A stretch of 64,000 nt of DNA from Natronorubrum thiooxidans (GCF_900156475.1 NZ_FTNR01000006.1:1-64000); one strand, 5' to 3'; shown: positions 43,688 to 53,599, numbered from the stretch's first letter. The notes: generated from the sequence alone by a model not told the origin. Program-made: numbers and translations.

Positions 43688-44266
43688 TTACCACTCCTCA
43701 CCGAGTGCCGACTTCGCGCCGCCGAAGCCACTCGCGGTCGTCCACGTTCGGCCGCTCTCGCCGTGTTCGACCTCGTAGCGACCACCACACTCCCCACAGC
43801 GGTACTGTGCCGGCGCTTTCACTGGTCTCGAGGCCCGATGCCGCCTCGCGTGCCAGTCACACTCGCCTTCGAGACACCGGAGGACGTACCGCGGCGCCGA
43901 AAACCGCTGGCAGTGACGCGGCGCGTCGAGGGTCGCTGCCTGTTCGCGAAATCGCGGTCCATGCCCCGACTCGCCAAAGCACTGGAACGCCCAGGCGTGG
44001 ACGAGTTCGTGTCTGACGACGCCCGCAAACGCCGGCCAGTCGTAGCGCTCGTAGGCCTGTCGCGTGAGCACGATCGTCGCCACCTCGCGGTCTGCGTCCC
44101 ACCGACACGCGCCCGCCCGCCGACGAGCGCGCGTCGTGACTGCCCACTCGAGCGCGTCGCGATCGATCTCGAGGGCGTGGTCGGCGAGCACCTCGCGGGC
44201 GTGAATACGGGCTCGAGCGAGGAGTTCGTCGTCGATCGTGAAGTCGGTATCGTCGCCGGCGGTCAC
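43688..44266 (-). CDS. SprT-like zinc metallopeptidase
   Basis: 192 residues from GTG. The zinc motif is H86-E87-x-x-H90 (VRHELVHAW) with H102 in SGHGPRF as likely third ligand; a C-terminal zinc ribbon has CLEGEC and CGEC pairs. SprT/Spartan domains cut DNA-protein crosslinks in eukaryotes; archaeal roles are less clear. The frame is open upstream to 44605 but that overlaps the divergent NUP gene and looks non-coding, so GTG 44266 is chosen. Confidence 0.82.
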   Translation of the reverse strand: MTAGDDTDFTIDDELLARARIHAREVLADHALEIDRDALEWAVTTRARRRAGACRWDADREVATIVLTRQAYERYDWPAFAGVVRHELVHAWAFQCFGESGHGPRFREQAATLDAPRHCQRFSAPRYVLRCLEGECDWHARRHRASRPVKAPAQYRCGECGGRYEVEHGESGRTWTTASGFGGAKSALGEEW

Positions 44267-44357
44267 GGACGGGCGGACGATGCCGGCGATAGAAATGCTT
44301 CCGATCGACCCCGTGAAAGCAGGGACTACTTTGCTCAGCCGTTCCCTGGTCCTCGCT

Positions 44358-45350
44358 ATGGACACCGACGAGACGCTCCCGACGCCGCATGCCCCCGATC
44401 CGAACGTCCCCGTTCGCCCCACCGGACTGGTCCTCACCGCCGCGTTCGAGCCGCCACTGGACGAACGACAGCCGTGGCTCGAGCGATACGAGTTCGCCGA
44501 CGCACTCGCGATCCCAGGAACGGAGACGCCACTGTACCTGACCGACTCCGGGATCTCCATCACGACGACCGGCATCGGCAAGAGCGACGCGGCAACGACG
44601 GTCACCGCGTTGCTCGCGAATTCGGGCGTCGATCTATCGTCGGCCTATGTCGTCTCGAGTGGCATCGCGGGCTCGTCGCCCGAGACGACCGCGCTCGGCT
44701 CGGTAGCGATCGCGGATGCAGTCGTCGACTGGGACCGAAAGCATCGGTGGGACCGCCACTCGGCATCGAACGGCAGCGAAGGGGTCGACTCGAGTGTCGA
44801 TCCGAACGCCGACGCGGCCGACGACCGCCCTATCGACCTCCTCGCGTACCGACCGCGGGACTACGTCCACCGCCTCGAGCCGGCTCTCGTCGACCGCGCG
44901 GTCGCCGCCGCAGAGGACGTCTCCCTTCGCGAGGACGAAACCGTTCGCGGCTACCAGAATCAGTACCTGACGGCGACGGACGCCGGGCCGACGGTCGAGT
45001 GCGGGACGACTGTCTGTGGCGACGAATTCTGGCACGGCTCCCAGTACGCCCGAGAAGTGGAGTGGCTCTGTAGCGAGTACGGCGTCGAGCCGTACGTGAC
45101 GACCCAGATGGAAGACGCCGCGACGGCGACCGCCCTCGAGCGATTTGACTGCCGTGAGCGCTATCTGAGCGTGCGCGCCGTCGCCAACTACGACCGACCG
45201 GCCCTCGGCCAGTCCGTCGAGGAGAGTTTCGATGGCAACCCGGCGAGTCTCGCGCTGGCGATCGACAACGCTGCTCGTGTCGGCTCGGCGGTCATCGAGG
45301 CACTCGCCGCGAGCGACCCGCTCGAGATCGGTGTGGACGGGAGGAAGTAG
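44358..45350 (+). CDS. Purine nucleoside permease (NUP) family, nucleoside-phosphorylase-like protein
   Basis: 330 residues. The pattern TTTGIGKSDAATTVTALL, SSGIAGSSPETTALGSVAIA, GDEFWHGSQYAREVEW, TTQMEDAAT and AVANYDRPALGQS matches the NUP family described from yeast nucleoside uptake. There are no membrane helices; the fold is phosphorylase-like, so an enzyme role is more plausible than a permease. Start ATG 44358. Divergent from the SprT-like gene. Confidence 0.82.
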   Translation: MDTDETLPTPHAPDPNVPVRPTGLVLTAAFEPPLDERQPWLERYEFADALAIPGTETPLYLTDSGISITTTGIGKSDAATTVTALLANSGVDLSSAYVVSSGIAGSSPETTALGSVAIADAVVDWDRKHRWDRHSASNGSEGVDSSVDPNADAADDRPIDLLAYRPRDYVHRLEPALVDRAVAAAEDVSLREDETVRGYQNQYLTATDAGPTVECGTTVCGDEFWHGSQYAREVEWLCSEYGVEPYVTTQMEDAATATALERFDCRERYLSVRAVANYDRPALGQSVEESFDGNPASLALAIDNAARVGSAVIEALAASDPLEIGVDGRK

Positions 45351-45391
45351 AAACAGCCGGTTGAGGTCTCGAAGCGGCTCGAGATGTCAGT

Positions 45392-46189
45392 TTAGGCCTC
45401 GAGCGCGAGGCCGGCTTCCGTAAGCGCCTCCTCAGTCGAGAGGTCGTCGTGGACGACGCCGGCGACGGCGCGGGCGATGGCTTCGGGGTCTTCGTGCTGG
45501 AAGATCGAGCGTCCCATCGAGACGCCTGCGCCGCCAGCGTCCATCACGCCGCGAACCATCTCGATCGTCTCGCGGTCGGTGCCTTTCGAGCCGCCGGCGA
45601 TGACGACCGGAAGCAGGGTCGACTCGACGACGTGCTGGAAGCTCTCGGCGTCGCCGCTGTAGCCCGTTTTGACGACGTCGGCACCGAGCTCTTCGGCGAG
45701 ACGAACCGCGTGGCCGAGCGCTTCGGGATCTTCGGAGTCGACACCCGGGCCGCGGGCGTAGGCCATCGCGAGGACCGGCATCCCAAGCTGTTTTGCAGTC
45801 GTGGTGACCTCCGAGAGCTGGGCGATCTGATCGGGCTCGTGGTCCGAGCCGACGTTGATATGGAAGGAGACGGCATCAGCGCCGACGCGAACGGCCTCCT
45901 CGACGGTTCCGGTCATCCGTTTGTCGTTTTCGTCGGGGCCGATCGTCGTCGAGCCGTTGAGGTGAACGATGTACCCTTTATCGTTTTTGTTGTCGTGGAC
46001 GCGGGGGGCGATCCCTTTCTGCGTGAGCACTGCGTCGGCTCCGCCGCTGGTGACCCCGTCGATGGTCGATTCGATGTCTTTCAGCCCTTGGCAGGCACCG
46101 ATCGTGATACCGTGATCCATGGGGACGATTACGTACGTGCCGTCTGTGCCGATTCGATCGAGTCGTGCGTCGATTCCTGTCGTAGTCAT
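45392..46189 (-). CDS. aroA': 2-amino-3,7-dideoxy-D-threo-hept-6-ulosonate synthase (ADH synthase), DhnA-type aldolase
   Basis: 265 residues, class I aldolase with the Schiff-base lysine K174 (DVVKTGYSGD) and D25 in VPMDHGI. In archaea without DAHP synthase this enzyme makes ADH, substrate of DHQ synthase II (40991). A fructose-bisphosphate aldolase role is the alternative in this family, but placement right behind trpA strongly favours the aromatic pathway. 24 nt separate it from trpA. Confidence 0.88.
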   Translation of the reverse strand: MTTTGIDARLDRIGTDGTYVIVPMDHGITIGACQGLKDIESTIDGVTSGGADAVLTQKGIAPRVHDNKNDKGYIVHLNGSTTIGPDENDKRMTGTVEEAVRVGADAVSFHINVGSDHEPDQIAQLSEVTTTAKQLGMPVLAMAYARGPGVDSEDPEALGHAVRLAEELGADVVKTGYSGDAESFQHVVESTLLPVVIAGGSKGTDRETIEMVRGVMDAGGAGVSMGRSIFQHEDPEAIARAVAGVVHDDLSTEEALTEAGLALEA

Positions 46190-46213
46190 TGCGGGAGTGT
46201 AGCAAGCTTGCAG

Positions 46214-47098
46214 TTATGGCTGTTCTGGTTCCGGGGCATCAATCTCGTCTTCGCCGGTGCCATCGGTACCGCGGATCGCACCGCGTTTGAGTTCCTCGGC
46301 TTTGGCCTCGAGGTCGATCGCCGGCGTGTCGCTCTCCGCGACGATATCAATGAGCGCGCTGCCGACGATAACGCCGTCCGCGCCGGCCTCGATGATCTCG
46401 GCCGCGTGGTCGCCTTTGCTGACACCGAAGCCGACCGCTTTCGGGACATCGTACGCCGAGAGTCGCGCGAGACTGTCGTGGGTGGCGTTCGAGACGTCCG
46501 CGCGTGCGCCTGTCGTGCCGAGTCGGGCCTGCACGTAGGCAAAGCCCGACACCTGTGACATGATCGTCTCGAGGCGTTCGCCCTCGGTCGTCGGCGCGAC
46601 GATGAAGACGAGGTCGAGGCCGTGCTCATCACAGGCCGCACGCAGCGGCTCCGACTCCTCGGCGGGCAGGTCGGGGACGATGATCCCCGAGAGGCCGACC
46701 TCGGCCGCGCGTTCGACGAAGAGACGAACGTCGGGTTTGCTCTGCGGCGGCGCCGCATCGCTCTCCGAGGCGCGTGGCGCCTCGCTGTCCCCGTACTGGA
46801 GGATCATATTATAATACGTCATCACCAGCAGCGGGGCCTCGGTCTCGAGTTCGTCGACGAGCTCGAAAAAGCCGGCCGGCGTCGTCCCGGCGTCGAGCGC
46901 GCGGTTGATCGCCGCCTGGATCGTCGGGCCCTCCGCGATCGGTTCCGAAAACGGCAGGCCGAGTTCGATCAGATCCGCGCCGCCGCGGTCGAGGGCTTCG
47001 ACGTACGCTTTGGTGTCCTCGAGCGACGGATCGCCCGCGGTCAGATAGGTGATGAGCGCGGGGTGGTTGTCGCGGATGGCCGCTTCGATGTCGCTCAC
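46214..47098 (-). CDS. trpA: Tryptophan synthase alpha subunit
   Basis: 294 residues. Cleaves indole-3-glycerol phosphate. [17 protein letters not shown] with the catalytic Glu near 46 and the later [10 protein letters not shown] phosphate loop are present. It has an insertion near residues 114-130 ([15 protein letters not shown]), absent from bacterial TrpA, in the flexible loop-6/alpha region typical of a halophilic variant. Overlaps trpB by four bases. Confidence 0.94.
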   Translation of the reverse strand: MSDIEAAIRDNHPALITYLTAGDPSLEDTKAYVEALDRGGADLIELGLPFSEPIAEGPTIQAAINRALDAGTTPAGFFELVDELETEAPLLVMTYYNMILQYGDSEAPRASESDAAPPQSKPDVRLFVERAAEVGLSGIIVPDLPAEESEPLRAACDEHGLDLVFIVAPTTEGERLETIMSQVSGFAYVQARLGTTGARADVSNATHDSLARLSAYDVPKAVGFGVSKGDHAAEIIEAGADGVIVGSALIDIVAESDTPAIDLEAKAEELKRGAIRGTDGTGEDEIDAPEPEQP

Positions 47099-48360
47099 TG
47101 GCCAAACACCTCCACATCCGGAGCCGCCTCGAGGTCGCGTTTCTCGGTCTCCTCGAGCACGGTCTCTAAGTCCTTGTCGCCACGTCCGGAGACGTTGACG
47201 ACGACGAGGTCGCCGAGTTCGTCGTGCGACTCCTCCAAATAGCCGAGTGCGTGACTCGACTCGAGGGCAGGGATGATTCCCTCGAGGTTCGAGAGTCGGT
47301 GGAAGCCGTTGAGTGCAGCTTCGTCGCCGACGCTTGCAGGGGTGACGCGCCCGGTGTCGACGAGATGGGAGAGTTCGGGGCCGACGCCGGCGTAATCGAG
47401 GCCGGCGCTGACGCTGTGGGATTCCATGATCTGGCCGTCCTCGCTCTGGAGGAGTTTGGTCATCGCGCCGTGGAGCACGCCGCCGGTGCCCGTCGAGAGC
47501 GTCGCGGAGTTCGGAGCCAGTGCGTTTTCCTCGTCGATCTCAAGACTCGAGCCGCCGGCCTCGACAGCGTACAGGTCGACCGCGTCGTCAGGGACGAACG
47601 CGTGGAACGTCCCCATCGTGTTCGAGCCGCCGCCGGCGCAGGCGACGACGCTGTCAGGGAGTCGTCCCGCGCGCTCTCGAATCTGCTCGCGGGCTTCCTG
47701 TCCGATAACCGCCTGGAAGTCACGCACGAGTTTGGGGAACGGATGCGGGCCAACGACCGAGCCGATCACGTAGTGGGTCGTCTCGACGGTCGTCGCCCAG
47801 TCGCGCATCGTCTCGTTGATCGCTTCCTTGAGGGTGGCGCTGCCGGCCGTAACGGGATTGACCTCCGCGCCGTTCATCCGCATCCGGTAGACGTTCGGTC
47901 GCTGGCGGTTGATGTCCGTCCGGCCCATGTAGATCTCACAGGGCATCTCGAGGTGAGCCGCGGCCATCGCGGTCGCGGTGCCGTGTTGGCCCGCGCCGGT
48001 TTCGGCGATGATCCGCTCTTTGCCCATGTACTTCGCCAGCAGGACCTGTCCGAGCGCGTTATTCAGTTTGTGTGCGCCGCCGTGAAGGAGGTCCTCGCGT
48101 TTGAGGTAGATCTCCCGATCGTACCGCTCGCTGAGCCGGTCCGCACGCTGGAGCGGCGTCGGCCGCCCGCCGAAGTCGGCCATTCGCTCGCGGAACTCGT
48201 CCATAAAGCCGTCCTCGTTGTTGAGGACGTAGCGTTCGTAGGCGTCCTCGAGTTCCTGAACGGCCGGCATCAGGGCTTCGGGGACGTACTGGCCGCCGTA
48301 CTCGCCGAACGTGGCCTCACTATCGCGCTCGCGGTGGTGTTCGTGGTCGCTCTTGCTCAT
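47095..48360 (-). CDS. trpB: Tryptophan synthase beta subunit
   Basis: 421 residues. PLP lysine K98 in [12 protein letters not shown]; the ETGAGQHG loop and [10 protein letters not shown] phosphate-binding segment follow. Of the TrpB1 type that pairs with TrpA. Overlaps trpA (ATGA), and trpC ends 31 nt upstream. Confidence 0.95.
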   Translation of the reverse strand: MSKSDHEHHRERDSEATFGEYGGQYVPEALMPAVQELEDAYERYVLNNEDGFMDEFRERMADFGGRPTPLQRADRLSERYDREIYLKREDLLHGGAHKLNNALGQVLLAKYMGKERIIAETGAGQHGTATAMAAAHLEMPCEIYMGRTDINRQRPNVYRMRMNGAEVNPVTAGSATLKEAINETMRDWATTVETTHYVIGSVVGPHPFPKLVRDFQAVIGQEAREQIRERAGRLPDSVVACAGGGSNTMGTFHAFVPDDAVDLYAVEAGGSSLEIDEENALAPNSATLSTGTGGVLHGAMTKLLQSEDGQIMESHSVSAGLDYAGVGPELSHLVDTGRVTPASVGDEAALNGFHRLSNLEGIIPALESSHALGYLEESHDELGDLVVVNVSGRGDKDLETVLEETEKRDLEAAPDVEVFGQ

Positions 48361-48391
48361 GTGTTGTCTCTGGAGTCGTCTCGGTCGTTGA

Positions 48392-49183
48392 TCATGTCAG
48401 GTCAGTTCCGTCGTCTGCCCGGACCAATCGTCGCGTGTTCTCGCGTACGTCGCTGTCGCCGCCAGCGTGGTCCATAATGGCGCTGCCGACTAACAGGGCG
48501 TCGGCACCCGCCTCGCGCATTCGCCGGACGTCTGCCGGCGAGGCGATCCCGCTTTCGGCGATCAGCGTTACGTCATCCGGAACGTGGGGTGCAACCGACT
48601 CGAAGGTTTCGAGGTCGACCTCGAGTCGTGCCAGATCTCGGTTGTTGACACCGATGATGTCGGCACCGGCCTCGAGGGCGGTCTCGAGTTCCTTGCGATC
48701 GTGGACCTCGACCAGCGGCTGGAACCCGCGCTCGCGGGCAGCGGCGATCAGTCCCTCGAGGTCGTCCACGAAGCGGACGATCAACAAGAGCAGATCGGCT
48801 TCGACGACGTCCAGTTGGGCTTCCCGAAGGACGAAGTCCTTGCGAAGAACGGGGACATCGACGGCCTCGCGGATTCGTGTCAGCGCCGCCGGCGAGCCGC
48901 CGAAGTGGCTTGGCTCGGTGAGTACGGAGATCGCCGTGGCACCACCCGCGACCATCGATTCGGCCAGTTCGACGGGGTCATCCTCGCGCGTTCCGTCTGC
49001 GGTTGGGCTCGTCGGCTTTACTTCGGCGATCACCGGAACGCGGCCATCGGCGTCGGCCTGTGCCAGCGCATCGGAGACCGACCGCGCATCCACGGTTACC
49101 GCACCACCGTCGTCACCACCCCGCTCTCGAGCAGCCTCGAGAATGGAGGCTACTGCGGGAGCGAGCTCCGTCTCGGAGTTCAT
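48392..49183 (-). CDS. trpC: Indole-3-glycerol-phosphate synthase
   Basis: 263 residues. [11 protein letters not shown] carries the first catalytic Lys, VLRKDFVL the second, and [14 protein letters not shown] complete the barrel signature. First gene of trpC-trpB-trpA-ADH synthase. ATG 49183 lies 26 nt after a TATA-like ACATATG element that overlaps three phased GTAC motifs (separate entry), so transcription is probably leaderless and regulated. Confidence 0.93.
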   Translation of the reverse strand: MNSETELAPAVASILEAARERGGDDGGAVTVDARSVSDALAQADADGRVPVIAEVKPTSPTADGTREDDPVELAESMVAGGATAISVLTEPSHFGGSPAALTRIREAVDVPVLRKDFVLREAQLDVVEADLLLLIVRFVDDLEGLIAAARERGFQPLVEVHDRKELETALEAGADIIGVNNRDLARLEVDLETFESVAPHVPDDVTLIAESGIASPADVRRMREAGADALLVGSAIMDHAGGDSDVRENTRRLVRADDGTDLT

Positions 49184-49185
49184 TA

Positions 49186-49213
49186 TTGTACATCAACGTA
49201 CTCATATGTACAA
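49186..49213 (-). promoter_or_regulatory. Putative trp operator: three GTAC cores at 10-bp spacing over the trpC promoter
   Basis: TTGTACAT (49186-49193) and ATGTACAA (49206-49213) form a perfect 8-bp inverted pair, and a third GTAC sits exactly between them (49198-49201); the cores start at 49188, 49198 and 49208. The distal copy overlaps the TATA region and the proximal one nearly touches the start codon. Methanothermobacter TrpY binds TGTACA boxes, which the outer copies match. Confidence 0.6.
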
Positions 49214-49312
49214 AAGCCTTGCGCCATACGCGTCTGCGTCCGTGGCGGCGTGGTATCACGACAGCCAGAAATGATCGGCGACTATTCAAGTCCCTCTCTC
49301 CTACAACCCCAT

Positions 49313-49783
49313 ATGGAGGACGTTACGGACGCCGGAATCTACGCTCGCGAATCGTCGTATCTCGACCGATACGTCCAGTTCGGTGCTGCCAGTGGGCGCA
49401 TTTTGAGTGTGTCGTTTCCCACGACACCCGAAGACAACGCTGACTCTGATCATCCCGTTCTCGATCGACTCTTCGACTATCTCGACGGACTCGAGGAGAT
49501 CGACTTCGACGACGTACAGGTGGCTTTGACCGTCCCGACCGACCAACGCGCCGTCTTGGAACAGGTTCGAGAGATCCCCTACGGCGAGCAGGTAAGCGTC
49601 AACGCGCTCACCCGAATGACGCCGGAACTCGACCCCGACGACGAAGACGATATCATCCTCGTGCGAACGGCTCTCGACGAGAACCCCGCGCCAATTCTTA
49701 TTCCGGATCACCGCGTCCGTGACGGGCCAAGCGCTGCGCCGCCAGCCGTCGAACAGAAGCTTCGTGCGCTCGAGGGATTGTAG
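49313..49783 (+). CDS. Alkyltransferase-like (MGMT/ATL) DNA-binding protein lacking the catalytic Cys
   Basis: 156 residues. The C-terminal half is the MGMT DNA-binding domain: RAVLEQVREIPYGEQVSVNA, then ILVRTALDENPAPILIPDHRV. The PCHR motif of the suicide methyltransferase is PDHR here, with D132 in place of Cys, so it cannot accept a methyl group. ATL proteins with a replaced Cys (usually Trp or Ala) flag O6-alkylguanine for nucleotide excision repair. ATG 49313 fits a TATTCAAG element; an in-frame ATG at 49271 is possible. Divergent from trpC. Confidence 0.82.
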   Translation: MEDVTDAGIYARESSYLDRYVQFGAASGRILSVSFPTTPEDNADSDHPVLDRLFDYLDGLEEIDFDDVQVALTVPTDQRAVLEQVREIPYGEQVSVNALTRMTPELDPDDEDDIILVRTALDENPAPILIPDHRVRDGPSAAPPAVEQKLRALEGL

Positions 49784-49835
49784 CCTCGAGACGGATACTC
49801 GACGCTACGCATCTGGACCTGTGTCCGTCCTGTTC

Positions 49836-50186
49836 TTACTCGGTGTCCCAGACGGTGTAGATGTACAGCCCGATGCCGACGAAGACGACGACCGACGACG
49901 CTTGATCGAGCGCCGGCGCGCGGGTGAACAGAAACCCGAACTGGAGTGTGCCCCCCGCGACGAGACAGACTGCCGCGCCCAGAACCGCCGAGAGTCCGCG
50001 GTCCCGACCTGCCAGATACAGGACTGTCCCCACACTGACCGCGATCACGCCGAAGATGAACTCGGCTGCAAACATCGCCAGTGGCTCGGCTGTGAGCTGT
50101 GCGTACGCGAGCAACACGAAATAGAAGACGATCCCCAGGAAGATCAGCCGGGAAATCGACTCCGGGGCGTCGTCGAGGGCGTTCAT
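49836..50186 (-). CDS. Small membrane protein downstream of lonB-CPBP
   Basis: 116 residues, four hydrophobic segments (about 12-32, 35-55, 62-82, 92-111). No recognised family. Starts 25 nt after the CPBP gene on the same strand, so likely the third gene of the lonB unit. Confidence 0.72.
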   Translation of the reverse strand: MNALDDAPESISRLIFLGIVFYFVLLAYAQLTAEPLAMFAAEFIFGVIAVSVGTVLYLAGRDRGLSAVLGAAVCLVAGGTLQFGFLFTRAPALDQASSVVVFVGIGLYIYTVWDTE

Positions 50187-50211
50187 ACCCGTACTGAACG
50201 GCTCCGCCCGC

Positions 50212-51138
50212 TTAGCTTTCGAGGGTTTGTGCCCACTCGAGACCCACACCTTCGTGGACGACGAACTCGAGGGCGTTGATCAGGTAATGGGCAACGACGA
50301 CCACGAGGAAGCTCCCGGTGAGGATGAAGATCCCTGCGAGGACGAACCCGAGCGCACCCGTGACGACGATACCCACCGATCCCTGCATCCCGTGTCCGAG
50401 CGCGAAGGCAATCGAAGAGCCGACGGCAAGCAGCCACGGCGAAACCCCAAAGCCGGTCGAGAGCACACCAATCAGCGCCGCCCGAAAGAGCAGTTCCTCG
50501 AAGACCGCGATAACGGGAAGCACGACGACCAGCAGGGCCAGCCAGCCCCGTTTCGAGTCGGGTGCCAGCAGTTCCCGAAGCTGTTCGTCGTGATCGAAGC
50601 CGAATCGAGTCGCCGCCGCCGCACCGATCTCGTTTGCGACGTAGAGGACGATCCCGAAGGCCGTCCCCAGCACCAGTCCCCGCTCGAGGTAGGCGACGGA
50701 GAAGTCGATTCCCAGCGCGTCGGCGGGAACGGCGGTGTAGATCACGGCCCCGAGCAAGACCAGCGCGAACAGCCCCTGCGAGAGCGCGACGTTTGCTAGG
50801 AGTTCCCCGGTTGACAGCGATCGAGGATCGGCGTTAGCCGGCTGGCGCTGGGTGTCGCTGACGCCTGGCTCGGGACCTGTCGCCGCACTCGAGACGGTCT
50901 CGTCGGCGTTGCTCTCGGGACCGATTTCGTCACTCGAGTCGACGGCGTCGGTCACTGGTTCGGGAGCGGCCGCTGGCGCGTGACTTGACGGCGGTTCCGG
51001 TGATGGCTCGGTCGCTGGAATACGGCTGTCACCATCGTCGGACGAATCGGAAAACGCGGACTGTGTCAGCTGCGACAGACCCAGCAACAACACGAGGACG
51101 ACGCCCGTAATCCCGGCGAACGTCGTCCACTCAGTCAT
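50212..51138 (-). CDS. CPBP/CAAX-type intramembrane protease homologue
   Basis: 308 residues. One N-terminal helix (about 6-25), an acidic Ser/Pro/Glu linker to about 110, then the CPBP domain with FEELLFRAAL (Glu-Glu-x3-Arg), ALGHGMQG (His) and HYLINALEF. Starts 6 nt after the lonB stop, so co-transcribed with the membrane protease LonB. Whether it is an active glutamic protease is not shown. Confidence 0.85.
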   Translation of the reverse strand: MTEWTTFAGITGVVLVLLLGLSQLTQSAFSDSSDDGDSRIPATEPSPEPPSSHAPAAAPEPVTDAVDSSDEIGPESNADETVSSAATGPEPGVSDTQRQPANADPRSLSTGELLANVALSQGLFALVLLGAVIYTAVPADALGIDFSVAYLERGLVLGTAFGIVLYVANEIGAAAATRFGFDHDEQLRELLAPDSKRGWLALLVVVLPVIAVFEELLFRAALIGVLSTGFGVSPWLLAVGSSIAFALGHGMQGSVGIVVTGALGFVLAGIFILTGSFLVVVVAHYLINALEFVVHEGVGLEWAQTLES

Positions 51139-51144
51139 CGATCG

Positions 51145-53337
51145 TTACTGCGGGCTCGGGTTCGACCCGCTTGCGGAGCCGACGGTGCTCTGTCCCTGCT
51201 CGAACGCCGTGCCGGTGATCGACTTGAGCCGGTCGAGCAGCGAGTCCTTTTCGGGCTGGCCGATAAGGGCGACCTCGAGAACTTCGCTGATGTTCGAACA
51301 CGGGATGATCTCGATCATCTCCTCGTACTCGTCTTCAATCATCACGTCCTGTTCGTTGGCTTTCGGGATGATGACCGTCTCACAGCCGGCCTTGGCGGCA
51401 GCTTCGATCTTGTGGGTGACCCCACCGACCGGGAGCACGTCGCCACGCACCGACAGCGAGCCAGTCATGGCGATCGACTGGTCGACCGGGATGTTCTCTA
51501 AGGCGGAGATGACGGCGGTCGCCACCGTAATCGAGGCAGAGTCGCCGTCGACGCCACCTTCGCCGGCCTGGACGAACTGGATGTGGATGTCTTTCTCCGA
51601 GAGGTTGACGTCGGAGAACTTCTTGATGATCGCCGAGACGTTCTGGACCGACTCCTCGGCCATCTCTTTGAGTTGGCCGGTCGCGATGACCTGGCCGGGC
51701 CCCTGTGCAGGAGCGATCTCTGCCATCACGGGCAGCATGATCCCAGAGTCTTCACCCATGACGGCGAGGCCGTTGACGCGGCCTTCGACGCCGTCTTCGG
51801 TGACCTGCAGTTCGTAGTCCTTGCGGCGCTCGATGTAGTCGTCGGCGAGCTGTTGCTCGATCGATCGGGAGCGGCGTTTGGCCTGCAACACGTCCTCGCG
51901 GGTGGTACGTTCGCGGTCCTCGGAGCGGGCGATGTCTCCCGCGACGCGGACCAGTCCACCGAGGCTACGGAAGTGCAGCGTTAAGTGATTCTTGCGGCCC
52001 GAGCGACGCTTGGCCTCGAGGATGAGTTCCTCAACGGCGTCGTCGGTGAAGTGGGGCAGACGACCGTCTCGTTCGACCTCCTGGGCGACGAACCGGGCGT
52101 ACTTGCGCCGCATCTCGGGGGTGTCCTCGATGGTGTCTTCCATGTACACCTCGTATCCGTACCCTTTGACACGGTTACGGAGTGCAGGGTGCATGTTCTC
52201 CATCGCGTCCAAGTTCCCTGCAGCGATCATGATGAAGTCACAGGGGACGGGTTCGGTCTGGACCATCGCACCCGAGGAGCGCTCGGACTGGCCTGTAATG
52301 GCGAACTCGCCTTCCTGAATCGCCGTCATCAGCTTCTGCTGGGTACGGACGTCGAGCGTGTTGATCTCGTCGACGAACAGCACGCCTTTATTGGATTTGT
52401 GGATCGAACCGGGCTCGACGCGGTCGTGGCTCGGCGTCTCCATCCCACCGGACTGGAACGGGTCGTGACGAACGTCGCCCAGCAGCGCGCCGGCGTGGGC
52501 ACCGGTTGCGTCCTCGAACGGCGCAGTGCGCTGGTTGCCGTTGTTGACGATCATGTTCGGCACCATCGCGTCGGTGCCACGAGAGGTGTAGCGGAAGATC
52601 AGCCAGACGATCCCCGCCGCGAGGATGCCAAGCAGAATGCTGGCGGGACTGAGAATCGCGTAGCCGATGATGATCGCGATGATGACCCACATCAGGATCG
52701 AGCGCATCTGGTTGCGCTTGCGGGCCTCCTCTTTGTGGGCATCGATGATCTGTTCGCCCTTGCCCGCGGGGACGGTACGGACCTTCGGCGCGTTGCCGTC
52801 GTCCGGGTTGTGATAGACCAGGACGTCCTGCAGATCCTCTTGTGGAAGCAGCTGACTCATCGCCTTCGCCAGCATCGACTTGCCGGTCCCCGGCGAGCCG
52901 ATCATCATGACGTGGCGACGCTGTTTGGCTGCTTTGATGATAATATCCCGTGCCTCGTCCTGGCCGATGACCTGGTCGACGAGTCGGTCGGGGACTTCGA
53001 TATCCTCCGTTGAGTCGATCTTGAGACCACCAAGGAGATCGTCGTCAGCGATCTCCTCGTCTATTTCGACGCCTGGATCGACTTCGACCGTACTCCCGAG
53101 GTCGTCGACGGTCTCGATATCGTCGTCGGCCTCGGTCGACTCGGGTTCGAACCCGTCGATCGGGTCATCGAACTCGTCATCGTTGCCGACGTCGTCACCT
53201 TGGTCACTGCCCTCCTCGAGCGGCGACCGGTCTCCCTGACGCGCTGACTCCTGGTCCTGAGGCTGTGCCTGCTCCTCTGCAGGCCCAGCATCAGTGGCGT
53301 CTTCGGGAGGGTCGTCAACGTTCGTATCGTTACTCAT
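51145..53337 (-). CDS. lonB: Archaeal membrane-anchored Lon protease
   Basis: 730 residues. An acidic disordered head (1-115), AAA+ domain with Walker A GSPGTGKS at 147-154 and Walker B VLFVDEIN, a two-helix membrane insertion between them (about 218-255), and the Lon protease domain with catalytic Ser near 597 (GDSASITV) and Lys near 640 (THKIEAA). LonB degrades misfolded and regulatory proteins at the membrane and is essential in Haloferax. The start ATG 53337 follows a GTATATCA box (53377-53384) with a leader of about 18 nt. Confidence 0.95.
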   Translation of the reverse strand: MSNDTNVDDPPEDATDAGPAEEQAQPQDQESARQGDRSPLEEGSDQGDDVGNDDEFDDPIDGFEPESTEADDDIETVDDLGSTVEVDPGVEIDEEIADDDLLGGLKIDSTEDIEVPDRLVDQVIGQDEARDIIIKAAKQRRHVMMIGSPGTGKSMLAKAMSQLLPQEDLQDVLVYHNPDDGNAPKVRTVPAGKGEQIIDAHKEEARKRNQMRSILMWVIIAIIIGYAILSPASILLGILAAGIVWLIFRYTSRGTDAMVPNMIVNNGNQRTAPFEDATGAHAGALLGDVRHDPFQSGGMETPSHDRVEPGSIHKSNKGVLFVDEINTLDVRTQQKLMTAIQEGEFAITGQSERSSGAMVQTEPVPCDFIMIAAGNLDAMENMHPALRNRVKGYGYEVYMEDTIEDTPEMRRKYARFVAQEVERDGRLPHFTDDAVEELILEAKRRSGRKNHLTLHFRSLGGLVRVAGDIARSEDRERTTREDVLQAKRRSRSIEQQLADDYIERRKDYELQVTEDGVEGRVNGLAVMGEDSGIMLPVMAEIAPAQGPGQVIATGQLKEMAEESVQNVSAIIKKFSDVNLSEKDIHIQFVQAGEGGVDGDSASITVATAVISALENIPVDQSIAMTGSLSVRGDVLPVGGVTHKIEAAAKAGCETVIIPKANEQDVMIEDEYEEMIEIIPCSNISEVLEVALIGQPEKDSLLDRLKSITGTAFEQGQSTVGSASGSNPSPQ

Positions 53338-53599
53338 AGAACTCTGTTCAGTATCTGGTTCGAAGGGATTGGCACTGATATACTTTCTCCATGCGGAGGA
53401 TCGTGACAGTGGCTGAAAGCGGGACACACAGCGCTCGAAACGAGTGATTAGGGATCTGGACCGTCGGTTTCATCCGATACGTTCGTCGGCAAAATATGTG
53501 ACAAAAACGCGGACAGTCACACGCTCGAGTCAACGACGACCGGAGCGGTGGGGGTACGAACTCGCCACCCTTATACACGCTGCACGAACAGTTCACGGC

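Noticed and set aside
44267-44605. N-terminal extension of the SprT-like protein
   Set aside because: Overlaps the start of the divergent NUP gene, Ser/Val-rich without similarity to the family.
44358-45350. NUP protein as a membrane permease
   Set aside because: No transmembrane helices; the family name is historical and the fold looks like a nucleoside phosphorylase.
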